From an uncultured Burkholderiales bacterium (GTDB taxonomy: Bacteria; Pseudomonadota; Gammaproteobacteria; Burkholderiales; Burkholderiaceae), in assembly GCA_937891045.1 (NCBI GenBank), contig CALBEV010000175.1:1-26503 (forward strand): a DNA stretch of 26,503 bases. The letters run 5' to 3'. The translations under genes and the position numbers were made by a program. The notes under the pieces were generated by a model that was not told where the DNA came from, did no database searches, and saw nothing but the letters and a program-made list of their open reading frames with translations. Position 1 is the stretch's first letter, and each line of letters opens with the position of its first letter. Below, piece after piece: positions 9,448 through 16,876 of the stretch.

Positions 9448-9474
9448 CGTTCGCGCATCCTTTTTCCAGGCCCG
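9432..9474 (+). promoter_or_regulatory. Antiterminator pairing of the leuA attenuator
   Basis: Bases 9432-9438 (CGGGCTT, inside the leader ORF after the Leu codons) can pair with 9468-9474 (AGGCCCG), seven pairs with one G-U. The right arm is the same as the 5' arm of the terminator stem, so the two structures exclude each other. A ribosome stalled at the Leu codons leaves the left arm largely free; one that reaches the stop at 9445 covers it. Confidence 0.65.
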
Positions 9475-9504
9475 TCTGCACCAGCAACGGGCCTTTTGTT
9501 TTTG
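9468..9504 (+). terminator. Intrinsic terminator of the leuA attenuator
   Basis: AGGCCCGT (9468-9475) pairs perfectly with ACGGGCCT (9487-9494), eight pairs around an 11-base loop. It is followed by a T-rich tract broken by one G (to 9504). It lies upstream of leuA in the same orientation, so it would stop leader transcripts before the gene. It may also end ilv-pssA transcripts. Confidence 0.85.
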
Positions 9505-9545
9505 TGTTGACCAGGTTCTGAACGATCAGACATCAGGAGCGAGAA

Positions 9546-11084
9546 ATGACCGATAAATTGATTATTTTCGACACGACCTTGCGCGATGGTGAGCAGTCTC
9601 CCGGCGCATCCATGACCCGCGACGAGAAACTGCGCATTGCCCGTCAATTGGAACGTTTGCGAGTGGATGTGATTGAGGCTGGTTTTGCGGCAAGCTCTGA
9701 TGGTGATTTTTTAGCCGTCAAAGCCATTGCAGACGCCATCACCGAATCCACGGTTTGCTCCCTCTCACGCGCCAACGACCGCGATATTTCCAGGGCTGCA
9801 GAGGCCTTGAAAGGCGCCAAAAACGCACGGATTCACACCTTCATCGCCACCTCTGCCTTGCACATGGAAAAGAAGTTGCGCATGACTCCGGATCAGGTGT
9901 TTGAGCAAGCCAAGCAATCGGTGCGGTTTGCCCGCAACTTGGTGGCCGATGTGGAGTTCAGCCCTGAAGACGGTTACCGCAGTGATGTGGATTATTTGTG
10001 TCGTGTCTTGGAAGCCGTCATCAAAGAGGGCGCCACCACCATCAACGTGCCTGACACCGTGGGTTATGCCGTGCCCGAGTTGTACGGTAACTTCATCAAA
10101 ACCTTGCGTGAACGCATTCCCAATTCCGACAAAGCCATTTGGTCGGTGCATTGCCACAACGACTTGGGCATGGCGGTCGCCAATTCTTTGGCGGGTGTGC
10201 AAATTGGCGGTGCGCGGCAAGTGGAATGCACGATCAACGGCTTGGGCGAGCGCGCTGGTAACTGCTCTTTGGAAGAAATTGTCATGGCGGTGAAAACCCG
10301 CAAGGACTATTTTGGTTTGACGATGGGCATAGAAACGCAGCACATCTTGGCCGCCAGTCGAATGGTGAGCCAAACCACAGGATTCGTTGTTCAACCCAAC
10401 AAAGCGGTGGTGGGTGCGAATGCTTTTGCCCATGCCTCGGGTATTCACCAAGACGGTGTTCTCAAGGCCCGTGACACTTATGAAATCATGCGTGCTGAAG
10501 ACGTGGGCTGGAGCGCCAACAAAATCGTGTTGGGCAAACTCAGTGGCCGCAATGCGTTCAAACAACGCTTGCAAGACTTGGGCGTGGAACTCGACAGTGA
10601 GGCAGAAACCAATGCTGCCTTTACCCGTTTCAAGGAACTTGCTGATCGCAAAAGCGACATCTTCGATGAAGACATCTTGGCCTTGGTCAGCGAAGAAAGC
10701 GTGTCCCAAGAAGGGGATGTTTTCAGTTTCGTGAAGTTGTCTCAGCACAGCGAAACTGGTGAACGCCCGCATGCTTCCATAGTCTTCACACACAGCGGCA
10801 AAGAAATCGCCTGCGACTCCGATGGCAACGGTCCAGTGGATGCCTCGCTCAAAGCCATTGAGAAGCATGTGAAAAGTGGCGCTGAAATGGTGTTGTATTC
10901 CGTCAACGCCATCAGTGGATCAACCGAAAGCCAAGGTGAAGTCACGGTGCGGTTGCAAAACAATGGCCGCATCGTCAACGGAGTAGGCTCTGATCCCGAC
11001 ATTGTGGTGGCCTCTGCTAAAGCGTATTTGAGTGCATTGAACAAATTGCAGAGCAAGGCTGAGCGGGTTGCAGCACAAGGATGA
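9546..11084 (+). CDS. leuA: 2-isopropylmalate synthase
   Basis: Condenses acetyl-CoA with 2-ketoisovalerate, the committing step of leucine synthesis, and is normally feedback-inhibited by leucine. At 512 residues it is a full-length LeuA type 1. The DRE-TIM catalytic motif is [16 protein letters not shown] (Arg13, Asp14), the metal-binding histidines are in VHCHNDLG (His202, His204), and the family signature is [13 protein letters not shown]. The C-terminal regulatory domain is present ([41 protein letters not shown]). AGGAG at 9535-9539 precedes the ATG. Expression appears controlled by the leucine attenuator upstream. Confidence 0.96.
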   Translation: MTDKLIIFDTTLRDGEQSPGASMTRDEKLRIARQLERLRVDVIEAGFAASSDGDFLAVKAIADAITESTVCSLSRANDRDISRAAEALKGAKNARIHTFIATSALHMEKKLRMTPDQVFEQAKQSVRFARNLVADVEFSPEDGYRSDVDYLCRVLEAVIKEGATTINVPDTVGYAVPELYGNFIKTLRERIPNSDKAIWSVHCHNDLGMAVANSLAGVQIGGARQVECTINGLGERAGNCSLEEIVMAVKTRKDYFGLTMGIETQHILAASRMVSQTTGFVVQPNKAVVGANAFAHASGIHQDGVLKARDTYEIMRAEDVGWSANKIVLGKLSGRNAFKQRLQDLGVELDSEAETNAAFTRFKELADRKSDIFDEDILALVSEESVSQEGDVFSFVKLSQHSETGERPHASIVFTHSGKEIACDSDGNGPVDASLKAIEKHVKSGAEMVLYSVNAISGSTESQGEVTVRLQNNGRIVNGVGSDPDIVVASAKAYLSALNKLQSKAERVAAQG

Positions 11085-11141
11085 TCCAGTCAAAAATGAA
11101 TCCTTTTTGATACTTGAGGAAAAACATGCAAGTCATTGATA

Positions 11142-11170
11142 TTGATTGTTTTTTTAATTTACCTTAAACT
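11142..11170 (+). promoter_or_regulatory. Candidate promoter for the PBP7-like gene
   Basis: TTGATT (11142-11147), a 17-bp spacer and TAAACT (11165-11170) each match the consensus at four of six positions in an AT-rich stretch between leuA and this gene. A start near 11177 would give a 5' UTR of about 32 bases. Confidence 0.35.
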
Positions 11171-11208
11171 GGTTGTCACCGATAGCGCACTCCTCAAACA
11201 AGGACGAC

Positions 11209-12219
11209 ATGTTCAAGAGATTCACAGCCCCTATTTTTGTTTTGGCATTGTCCTTGTGTGCCATTGCTTTCACCCCGATCGCGCACGCCAAAAGCAATCA
11301 AAAAACCGCCAAGACATCCAGCGTTAAATCAAAGGCGATCAAGAAAAAAACAAAGGCGATCAAGAAAAAAACAAAGGCGATCAAGAAAAAAAAGGCGCGT
11401 CTGAAGGCCAAAGCACCCAGAAAACCATCTTTTGGCCGCATGGCAGGTTTGCACCAAAGCAGCGATGAGTTGTCTCTGCGATCCAGTGTGGCCTATGTGA
11501 TTGACCAAGACACCCAAGAAGTTCTGTTCAGTAAAAACGACAACGCCGTTTTACCCATCGCGTCCATCACCAAATTGATGACGGGCTTGGTTATTCTTGA
11601 AGCCAATTTGTCGATGGATGAATCAATCACTATCACCACTGAAGACATTGACACAGAAAAGGGCAGCAGTTCACGTTTGCGTCCTGGCGTGACCTTGACA
11701 CGAGGTGAACTGCTCCAACTGGCGCTCATGTCGAGTGAAAACCGTGCTGCCCATGCGTTGGGACGCACCTACCCACAAGGTTTGCCTGCCTTCGTTGCCC
11801 AAATGAATGCCAAGGCCAAGCAACTCGGCATGCACGACACCAAGTACGCGGAACCCACAGGCTTGTCCAGTCGCAATCAGTCCAGCGCCAAAGATTTGGC
11901 CACACTGGTCGCGGTTGCGGCGAACGATTCAACCATGCGTGAGCTGAGCACATCCGAGGGCATGGACGTCGATGTAGGCAGCCGCACCTTGAAATACAAA
12001 TCGACCAACCGCTTGGTCACCAACCCCAACTGGAGCATTGATTTGCAAAAAACGGGCTACATTGCCGAAGCAGGTCAATGCTTGGTGATGCAAGCCAAGA
12101 TCGCCGGACGCAAATTGGTGATGGTGTTTTTGGATTCAGCAGGTAAATTCAGCCGAACAGCCGATGCCGAACGTGTCCGCCGCTGGATTGAGTTGCGACA
12201 TCCCGCAGCGCAATCCTGA
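11209..12219 (+). CDS. pbpG: PBP7-like D-alanyl-D-alanine endopeptidase
   Basis: A periplasmic serine peptidase (S11 family) that cuts D-Ala-mDAP crosslinks in peptidoglycan. It is 336 residues, with a signal peptide at 1-27 (ending TPIAHA). A very basic linker at 30-70 is built of AIKKKTK repeats. The catalytic domain has SxxK at 119-122 (SITK), SxN at 176-178 (SEN) and KTG at 281-283. The ATG at 11209 is chosen because it opens the signal peptide and follows AAGGA; an in-frame start at 11173 would put charged residues before the signal. The C-terminal domain of PBP5/6 is missing, favouring PBP7. The lysine linker may bind wall polymers or DNA-like polyanions; that is a guess. Confidence 0.9.
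   Translation: MFKRFTAPIFVLALSLCAIAFTPIAHAKSNQKTAKTSSVKSKAIKKKTKAIKKKTKAIKKKKARLKAKAPRKPSFGRMAGLHQSSDELSLRSSVAYVIDQDTQEVLFSKNDNAVLPIASITKLMTGLVILEANLSMDESITITTEDIDTEKGSSSRLRPGVTLTRGELLQLALMSSENRAAHALGRTYPQGLPAFVAQMNAKAKQLGMHDTKYAEPTGLSSRNQSSAKDLATLVAVAANDSTMRELSTSEGMDVDVGSRTLKYKSTNRLVTNPNWSIDLQKTGYIAEAGQCLVMQAKIAGRKLVMVFLDSAGKFSRTADAERVRRWIELRHPAAQS
11331..11393 (+). repeat. Three 21-bp in-frame tandem repeats in the PBP7 linker
   Basis: Three copies of a 21-bp unit beginning AAAGGCGATCAAG and followed by a run of seven or eight A occupy 11331-11351, 11352-11372 and 11373-11393. Copies 1 and 2 are identical; the third differs at the end, where A8 runs into GGCG. Each unit encodes one KAIKKKT-type heptad. 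Unit number can change without a frameshift, but the A-runs are slippage-prone. Confidence 0.9.
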
Positions 12220-12226
12220 TGCATGC

Positions 12227-12252
12227 AAAAGCCTCCTTCAAGGAGGCTTTTT
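12227..12252. terminator. Bidirectional intrinsic terminator
   Basis: GCCTCCT (12231-12237) pairs with AGGAGGC (12241-12247) around a 3-base loop, extended by A/T pairs on both sides, with T5 after it (12248-12252) and A4 before it. It lies between the stop of the PBP7-like gene (12219) and the stop of the convergent IclR gene (12257), and can serve both. Confidence 0.88.
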
Positions 12253-12256
12253 ACAT

Positions 12257-13039
12257 TCAGCGGCTGGAGAAACCCAAGGTCTCAGAAATTTGCAAAGCTG
12301 TGGCTTGTAACTTGGGCAGCCAAGCTTCGTCAAGCCGGTCAGCTGGCGCAGAAATCGACAAACCAGCAATCAATTTGGCTTGATCGTCATAGATGCCTGC
12401 AGCCATGCAACGCACCCCCAACTCCAACTCTTCGTTGTCTCGAGCCAAGCCATGTTGCCGTGCTTTTGCCAACTCGGTCTCTAGCGCATTCAGTTGGGTG
12501 ATGCTGTTTTTGGTGTGGCCACTGAGTCCCGTTTTGGTGGCATAGGCTCTGACCCGGTTGGGGTCGTCGGCCGCCAAAAACAACTTGCCCACCGAGGTCA
12601 AGTGCAAGGGTGCCCGACCGCCAATCGCACGCACGACTTGCATGCCAGAACGTTCACTGTAGGCGCGTTCGATATAGACGATTTCATCGCCTTGGCGCAC
12701 GCTCAGGTTCACGGGCTGTTGGGTCAGTTGATGCAAATCCCGCATGGGCTTGAGAGCAGCATCCCGCACATTCAAGCGACCTTTGACGAAGTTGCCCAGT
12801 TCGAGCAAGCGCATGCCCAAACGGTATTGACCGGGTTCGGGGCGGTCAACGTAGCGGCCACATACCAAGTCGTTCAAGATGCGATGCGCAGTGGAGGGGT
12901 GCAGGCCCGTTTGCTCGCTGATGTCTTTGAGAGAGGACAAGCTGTCCTTGGTGGCCAAGACATCGATCAGGGAAAACATGCGTTCTAAAACTTGAATCGA
13001 GGGGCCTGCATGGTGCAGATCATCGTCATTTTTTCGCAT
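12257..13039 (-). CDS. IclR family transcriptional regulator
   Basis: A 260-residue regulator with an N-terminal winged helix-turn-helix at about 14-75 (QVLERMFSLIDVLATKDSLSSLKDISEQTGLHPSTAHRILNDLV) and a C-terminal GAF-like effector domain (YIERAYSERSGMQVVRAIGGRAPLHLTSVGKLFLA; LGVRCMAAGIYDDQAKLIAGLSISAP). IclR proteins usually control small-acid or aromatic catabolic genes and often their neighbours. The effector cannot be read from the sequence, and no obvious catabolic target is adjacent apart from the crotonase 1.6 kb away. It starts nine bases after the bpt stop, so it is probably co-transcribed with aat-bpt, which is an odd association. Confidence 0.92.
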   Translation of the reverse strand: MRKNDDDLHHAGPSIQVLERMFSLIDVLATKDSLSSLKDISEQTGLHPSTAHRILNDLVCGRYVDRPEPGQYRLGMRLLELGNFVKGRLNVRDAALKPMRDLHQLTQQPVNLSVRQGDEIVYIERAYSERSGMQVVRAIGGRAPLHLTSVGKLFLAADDPNRVRAYATKTGLSGHTKNSITQLNALETELAKARQHGLARDNEELELGVRCMAAGIYDDQAKLIAGLSISAPADRLDEAWLPKLQATALQISETLGFSSR

Positions 13040-13048
13040 GGCAGGATT

Positions 13049-13804
13049 TTACGGGCTCGACTCTGTAGATGCAGACCACTGTCCATCGCGCAACAACTGG
13101 TGTGGCTTGAATTGCGCTTTGTAGGTCATCTTTGGGCTTTGTGCAATCCAATAGCCCAGATACACGTAAGCCAGACCAAGCGATTCGGCTTGTGCGATTT
13201 GCCACAGCACGGCGAAGGTGCCCAGACCCGAGGCCAGCTTGGGGTCGGGATCATAGAACGTGTAAACCGCTGACAAGCCATCGTTGAGGACATCCAAGAT
13301 GGACACCATACGCAGTGCCCCGACCTCGCCCTCGGGTGCGGCATCGCGAAATTCGACCAAGCGTGAATTGACACGGCTTTGCAATAAAAATTGGGTGTAT
13401 TGCTCAATGCTGTCTTGGTCCATGCCGCCACCTGCATGACGGCTGTTCTGGTAGTTCAAATAGAGGTCGTAATGCTCGGGCACATATGCCAGTCGAGAAA
13501 CCTGAGCCACCAATGACTGGTGGGCTTTTTGTGCACGACGTTGACTGCGATTGGGTTGAAATGCCTGCACATCAATGCGCAATGGGACACAAGCTTTACA
13601 CCCGTCGCAATACGGGCGGTAGGTGAACATGCCACTGCGGCGAAACCCCTTGGCGACCAATTCTGAGTAGGTGTCGTTGTGTATCAAGTGGCTGGGCGTG
13701 GCAACTTGTGAGCGCGCCTGCAGGCCATCGATGTAGCTACAAGGGTAGGGCGCAGTGGCGTAAAACTGCAGGGATTGAAGAGGTAAATCCTGAAGGTTCG
13801 TCAC
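13049..13804 (-). CDS. bpt: Aspartate/glutamate leucyltransferase
   Basis: Transfers Leu from Leu-tRNA to proteins starting with Asp or Glu, making them ClpS/ClpAP substrates in the bacterial N-degron pathway. It is a 251-residue member of the ATE family. The N-terminal domain has the Cys motif ([22 protein letters not shown]) and the C-terminal GNAT-like domain has [22 protein letters not shown] and [13 protein letters not shown]. It starts with GTG at 13804, overlapping the aat stop as GTGA (13801-13804). Co-transcription with aat fits their shared pathway. The name follows the Bpt subfamily of gram-negative bacteria rather than eukaryotic arginyltransferase; substrate choice is inferred. 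Confidence 0.92.
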   Translation of the reverse strand: MTNLQDLPLQSLQFYATAPYPCSYIDGLQARSQVATPSHLIHNDTYSELVAKGFRRSGMFTYRPYCDGCKACVPLRIDVQAFQPNRSQRRAQKAHQSLVAQVSRLAYVPEHYDLYLNYQNSRHAGGGMDQDSIEQYTQFLLQSRVNSRLVEFRDAAPEGEVGALRMVSILDVLNDGLSAVYTFYDPDPKLASGLGTFAVLWQIAQAESLGLAYVYLGYWIAQSPKMTYKAQFKPHQLLRDGQWSASTESSP

Positions 13805-14562
13805 TGGGCCATTGGTTCAATCTGGAGTTCAAGCCAGTATAAAGGGTCAAAATGCCACTCCAGGCTTGGCTGGGCCAGGGCTGTCGTGGTGTGCATCAAA
13901 AATTCTGCCCGGCTCATATCGCCGGCACCCAGACTCGCAAGATGGCTGGTTTTTTGTTGGCAATCGATCAAGGCCACACCCTGCGCACGGGCGAAACCGA
14001 CCAAGGCTGCCAGTGCGATTTTGGAAGCATTGGATTGTCTAGAAAACATGGATTCACCAAACACAGCGCGTCCTATAGCGACACAGTACAAGCCGCCTAC
14101 CAGCTCGTTGCCAAGCCAGACTTCGATGCTGTGGGCATGGCCTGCAAGATGAAGTTCTTCATAGGCCTTGACGATGTCGCGCACGATCCAAGTGCCGTTT
14201 TGACCCGGACGAGGCGCACTGGCGCAAGCTTGGATGACCTGTGAAAAAGCGGTGTCAAAGCGCACTTGTGCACCGGGAGATCGTAAAAATAGTTTCAATG
14301 CCTGTCGCAGTGAGCGTTGCAGCCGAAATGGCCCCACCGGCAACACCATGCGCGGGTCTGGGCTCCACCACATCACCGGTTGGCCTTCGCTGTACCAAGG
14401 GAAACAGCCTTGCCCGTAAGCTTCTAGCAAACGTTCCACCGACAGTCCGCCACCGATCGCTACCAAGCCTGGCGCTGCCGAGTCTGGTCCCCAGGCCAGG
14501 TGGGGCGGGGGCAGCGGATCATCGAGGCCCAGTTGGTACAAAGGTGGGTGGGGGTAACGCAT
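13801..14562 (-). CDS. aat: Leucyl/phenylalanyl-tRNA-protein transferase
   Basis: Adds Leu or Phe from charged tRNA to proteins with N-terminal Lys or Arg, marking them for ClpS/ClpAP. It is 253 residues. Family motifs are [47 protein letters not shown] and [20 protein letters not shown], then [17 protein letters not shown]. The ATG at 14562 is preferred over the adjacent GTG at 14565; neither has a good Shine-Dalgarno. In the usual GLYGV(A/S)IG motif the Gly is Cys here (GLYCVAIG), a small deviation. It heads aat-bpt-iclR and is divergent from the crotonase gene across about 50 bp. Confidence 0.93.
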   Translation of the reverse strand: MRYPHPPLYQLGLDDPLPPPHLAWGPDSAAPGLVAIGGGLSVERLLEAYGQGCFPWYSEGQPVMWWSPDPRMVLPVGPFRLQRSLRQALKLFLRSPGAQVRFDTAFSQVIQACASAPRPGQNGTWIVRDIVKAYEELHLAGHAHSIEVWLGNELVGGLYCVAIGRAVFGESMFSRQSNASKIALAALVGFARAQGVALIDCQQKTSHLASLGAGDMSRAEFLMHTTTALAQPSLEWHFDPLYWLELQIEPMAQ

Positions 14563-14614
14563 CACAATACTGGCATGATGTCAAAAGTTGAACCGCATCG
14601 GGAGAAGATACACC

Positions 14615-15403
14615 ATGAGCAATGCCTCCACCGCCTTTGTACTGCAAGAACAACCCCAAACGGGCGTGGTTCGACTGGTCATGAACCGTCCCGACAGCTT
14701 CAATGCCTTGTCCTCCGAGATGCTGAGCGCCTTGGAAGAGGCCTTGGTGCAAGCTTCACAAAGCGCTGACTGCCGAGTGATCGTGTTGTCTGCCTTGGGC
14801 AAAGCCTATTGCGCTGGCCACGACTTGCGCGAAATGCGCAGCCAGCCTGATCATGATTTCTACACCCAACTCTTTGCCCAATGCAGCCGCATGATGATGC
14901 GCATCCAGCAACTGCCCCAACCGGTCATCGCCCAAGTGCAGGGAATTGCCACTGCGGCGGGCTGTCAGTTGGTGGCCATGTGTGATTTGGCTGTGGCGGC
15001 GGATACCGCCAAGTTCGCAGTATCGGGCATCAACTATGGTTTGTTTTGCGCCACGCCCAGCGTGGGCTTGAGCCGCAACATGCACCGCAAGCAAGCCATG
15101 GAAATGCTGCTGACAGGGGACTTCATCGATGCCCACACCGCTGTCGAGCGGGGCCTGATCAACCAGGCCGTAGCGGCCGATGATCTGGCGCAAACGGTGC
15201 TGGCTTTGTGTGCCAAGATCAGCGCCAAGCCTGAAACCGCGGTGCGCTTGGGCAAGGGCTTGTTCTATCAACAGTTGGAAATGGGCGTGCAAGCCGCCTA
15301 CCAATTGGCGGGACAAACCATGGCTTGCAACATGATGCACGACTCGGCCCAAGAGGGGTTTCAAGCATTTATTGAAAAGCGCAAACCCACTTGGACGGCT
15401 TGA
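14615..15403 (+). CDS. Crotonase-fold protein, ECHDC3-like enoyl-CoA hydratase/isomerase
   Basis: A 262-residue crotonase. The oxyanion-hole segments are present (ALGKAYCAGHDLREM and GIATAAGCQLVAMCDLAVAA), and so is the middle motif FAVSGINYGLFCATPSVGLSR. That GLFCxTP motif points to the ECHDC3-type subgroup. The two glutamates that activate water in classical enoyl-CoA hydratase are Gln118 (AGCQL) and Gly138 (VSGIN) here, so ordinary hydratase activity is doubtful; isomerase, thioesterase or an unknown acyl-CoA role are open. The ATG at 14615 is supported by GGAGAAG at 14601-14607; a TTG at 14588 is rejected. It is divergent from aat. Confidence 0.88.
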   Translation: MSNASTAFVLQEQPQTGVVRLVMNRPDSFNALSSEMLSALEEALVQASQSADCRVIVLSALGKAYCAGHDLREMRSQPDHDFYTQLFAQCSRMMMRIQQLPQPVIAQVQGIATAAGCQLVAMCDLAVAADTAKFAVSGINYGLFCATPSVGLSRNMHRKQAMEMLLTGDFIDAHTAVERGLINQAVAADDLAQTVLALCAKISAKPETAVRLGKGLFYQQLEMGVQAAYQLAGQTMACNMMHDSAQEGFQAFIEKRKPTWTA

Positions 15404-15469
15404 GCTGAGATTCAATAACGAAAACCCAAGGGCCAAACTTGGACTTTCGATCTGATGGACATGGGCGGC

Positions 15470-15490
15470 CTGGCCTTACTTAGAGGCCAG
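15470..15490. repeat. Inverted repeat between convergent genes
   Basis: CTGGCCT (15470-15476) pairs with AGGCCAG (15484-15490) around a 7-base loop. It lies between the stop of the crotonase gene (15403) and the stop of the lipoprotein gene (15517). No T-run follows on either strand, so it is a weak terminator candidate at best. Confidence 0.4.
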
Positions 15491-15516
15491 CCAAACTCGG
15501 CCACGGTTCAAGGCAA

Positions 15517-15867
15517 TCAGTTTGGATTTTTAAAAAAGACCGCGTTGGTGTAGTTACTGATTTCAAAATACACCCTCTTTTCGGTTGGATCAACCTGCAT
15601 GTTCAAGTTCGCATCCAACACCCCATAGCCGTAGCGGTAGTCGCGGGGTTTGCCGTCATCCGTGCCCAGCGCGGTGCTGAGCTTGTCGATTTTCAAGAAT
15701 CGGCGCACCAATTTGTCGCCGGCGTAAATCTCCAAAACACCGTCTGTGCCTGTCCAGTTTTGGATTTCGCGGCCAATTTTGTTTTGCTGCTCTTGTGTGC
15801 ATCCAATCAAGGTGGCGGCGCTCAACAGCAAGACAGTGGCGGTCCAAGGAAAATACAAGCGGTTCAT
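15517..15867 (-). CDS. Small putative lipoprotein, function unknown
   Basis: A 116-residue protein. The N-terminus MNRLYFPWTATVLLLSAATLIGC has a hydrophobic stretch ending in a lipobox (LIGC), so lipidation at about Cys23 and export are predicted. The mature part is short and mixed: QNKIGREIQNWTGTDGVLEIYAGDKLVRRFLKIDKLSTALGTDDGK, then a beta-rich C-terminus (DYRYGYGVLDANLNMQVDPTEKRVYFEISNYTNAVFF). I do not recognise the family with certainty. The ATG at 15867 is chosen because it opens the signal; longer in-frame starts overlap the HIT gene. It is 58 bases downstream of the HIT gene on the same strand. Confidence 0.72.
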   Translation of the reverse strand: MNRLYFPWTATVLLLSAATLIGCTQEQQNKIGREIQNWTGTDGVLEIYAGDKLVRRFLKIDKLSTALGTDDGKPRDYRYGYGVLDANLNMQVDPTEKRVYFEISNYTNAVFFKNPN

Positions 15868-15925
15868 GGCGTTCTGGCTTCGTGAAAAGAGGAAAGGGAT
15901 GCGGACTGAAATGCCAACAGCTGGC

Positions 15926-16345
15926 TCATTTCTCATCATCAGGTGGAGCCGTTGGGGTTGCATTCCAAAAAACCGCTTTGTCGGGGAAGATCCAGCGAAT
16001 ACCGCCACGGGGTTCGGGCACATCGCCTTTGAAGCGGGGAATCAGGTGCATGTTGATGTGGCCCACGGTTTGGCCAGCGGCAAACCCTTCATTGATGCCA
16101 ATGTTGAAGCCATTGGGGTTCAATTCTTCTTTGAGTTTGTCCTTCACCCGGTTCATCAAAATCAACATGTCTTCGCGTTCTTGGTTGGTCAAATCAAAGT
16201 AAGACTCGACGTGGCGGCGCGGAATGATGAGGGTGTGGCCTGGTGAGACGGGGAACACATCTTTGAATGCGATTGACAGGGTGGTCTCGTCAAAGATGCG
16301 GGCCTCGGCCAGTGTGCAGTAGGTGCAAGTGCTTGGTTTGTCCAT
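15926..16345 (-). CDS. HIT family protein with Asn at the nucleophile position
   Basis: A 139-residue histidine-triad protein. Such enzymes hydrolyse nucleoside phosphoramidates or dinucleoside polyphosphates in the cytosol. The N-terminal Cys pair (C7-T-Y-C10), the SPGHTLIIPRRH strand and the C-terminal motif HINMHLIPR at 96-104 are present, followed by KGDVPEPRGGIRWIFP. In the usual H-x-H-x-H-x-x triad the central His is the nucleophile; here it is Asn98 (codon AAC), so classical catalysis should be impaired. The protein may bind nucleotides without turnover. A CATAAT box at 16351-16356 on the minus strand would place initiation almost on the ATG. Fold assignment is firm and activity is not. 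Confidence 0.9.
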   Translation of the reverse strand: MDKPSTCTYCTLAEARIFDETTLSIAFKDVFPVSPGHTLIIPRRHVESYFDLTNQEREDMLILMNRVKDKLKEELNPNGFNIGINEGFAAGQTVGHINMHLIPRFKGDVPEPRGGIRWIFPDKAVFWNATPTAPPDDEK

Positions 16346-16450
16346 GAGAAATTATGCGTCAAAACCTGCACAAGGCTGGCAAAGGTCTTTGGTCCTCTGG
16401 CCCCAGCCCCCTGAGTTAAAGTTTGTCTTCTTTTTCACAGCTTTTGTCAC

Positions 16451-16870
16451 ATGCGCTATTTGCACACCATGGTTCGGGTCGCCGACCTCGAAAAATCTTT
16501 GGCCTTCTACCGTGATGCCTTGGGGCTGGAAGTGCTGCGATCCAAAGAGGTTCCCTCGGGCCGCTTCACCTTGGTGTTCTTGGCGGCACCGGGCGACAGC
16601 CAAGCCCAGGTGGAACTCACCTACAACTGGGATCCCGAGGAGCTGGCAGGTGGCCGCAACTTTGGCCACCTGGCCTACGCCGTGGACAACATCTACGCCA
16701 CCTGTGAGCGCTTGCAGGCCCATGGCGTTTCCATCTTGCGCCCACCACGTGACGGCTACATGGCCTTTGTGCGGTCCCCAGACAACATCTCCGTGGAACT
16801 GCTGCAAGCCGGGCAAGCCTTGCCCGTGGCCGAGCCCTGGGCCAGCATGCCCAATGTGGGCCAGTGGTAG
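16451..16870 (+). CDS. gloA: Lactoylglutathione lyase (glyoxalase I)
   Basis: Converts the hemithioacetal of methylglyoxal and glutathione to S-lactoylglutathione. It is 139 residues. The four metal ligands of the two betaalphabetabetabeta modules are visible: His5 (MRYLHTMVRV), Glu55 (QVELTYNW), His73 (FGHLAYAVDNIY) and Glu116 (NISVELLQ). Substrate-binding segments (LEKSLAFYRDALGLEVLR) are typical of the short, probably Ni2+-dependent bacterial type. It is six bases before the uvrC start in the same frame, so the two genes are probably co-transcribed. The upstream gap to the HIT gene (16346-16450) must hold divergent promoters. Confidence 0.93.
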   Translation: MRYLHTMVRVADLEKSLAFYRDALGLEVLRSKEVPSGRFTLVFLAAPGDSQAQVELTYNWDPEELAGGRNFGHLAYAVDNIYATCERLQAHGVSILRPPRDGYMAFVRSPDNISVELLQAGQALPVAEPWASMPNVGQW

Positions 16871-16876
16871 CCCACG

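Noticed and set aside
9765..10868. Long open frame (367 codons) antisense to leuA
   Set aside because: It lies fully inside a clear leuA gene; its His/Val-rich composition is that of an antisense shadow, and no family is recognised.
11089..11110. TCAAAAA/TTTTTGA hairpin after leuA
   Set aside because: The stem is almost all A-T and no T-run follows; too weak to call a terminator.
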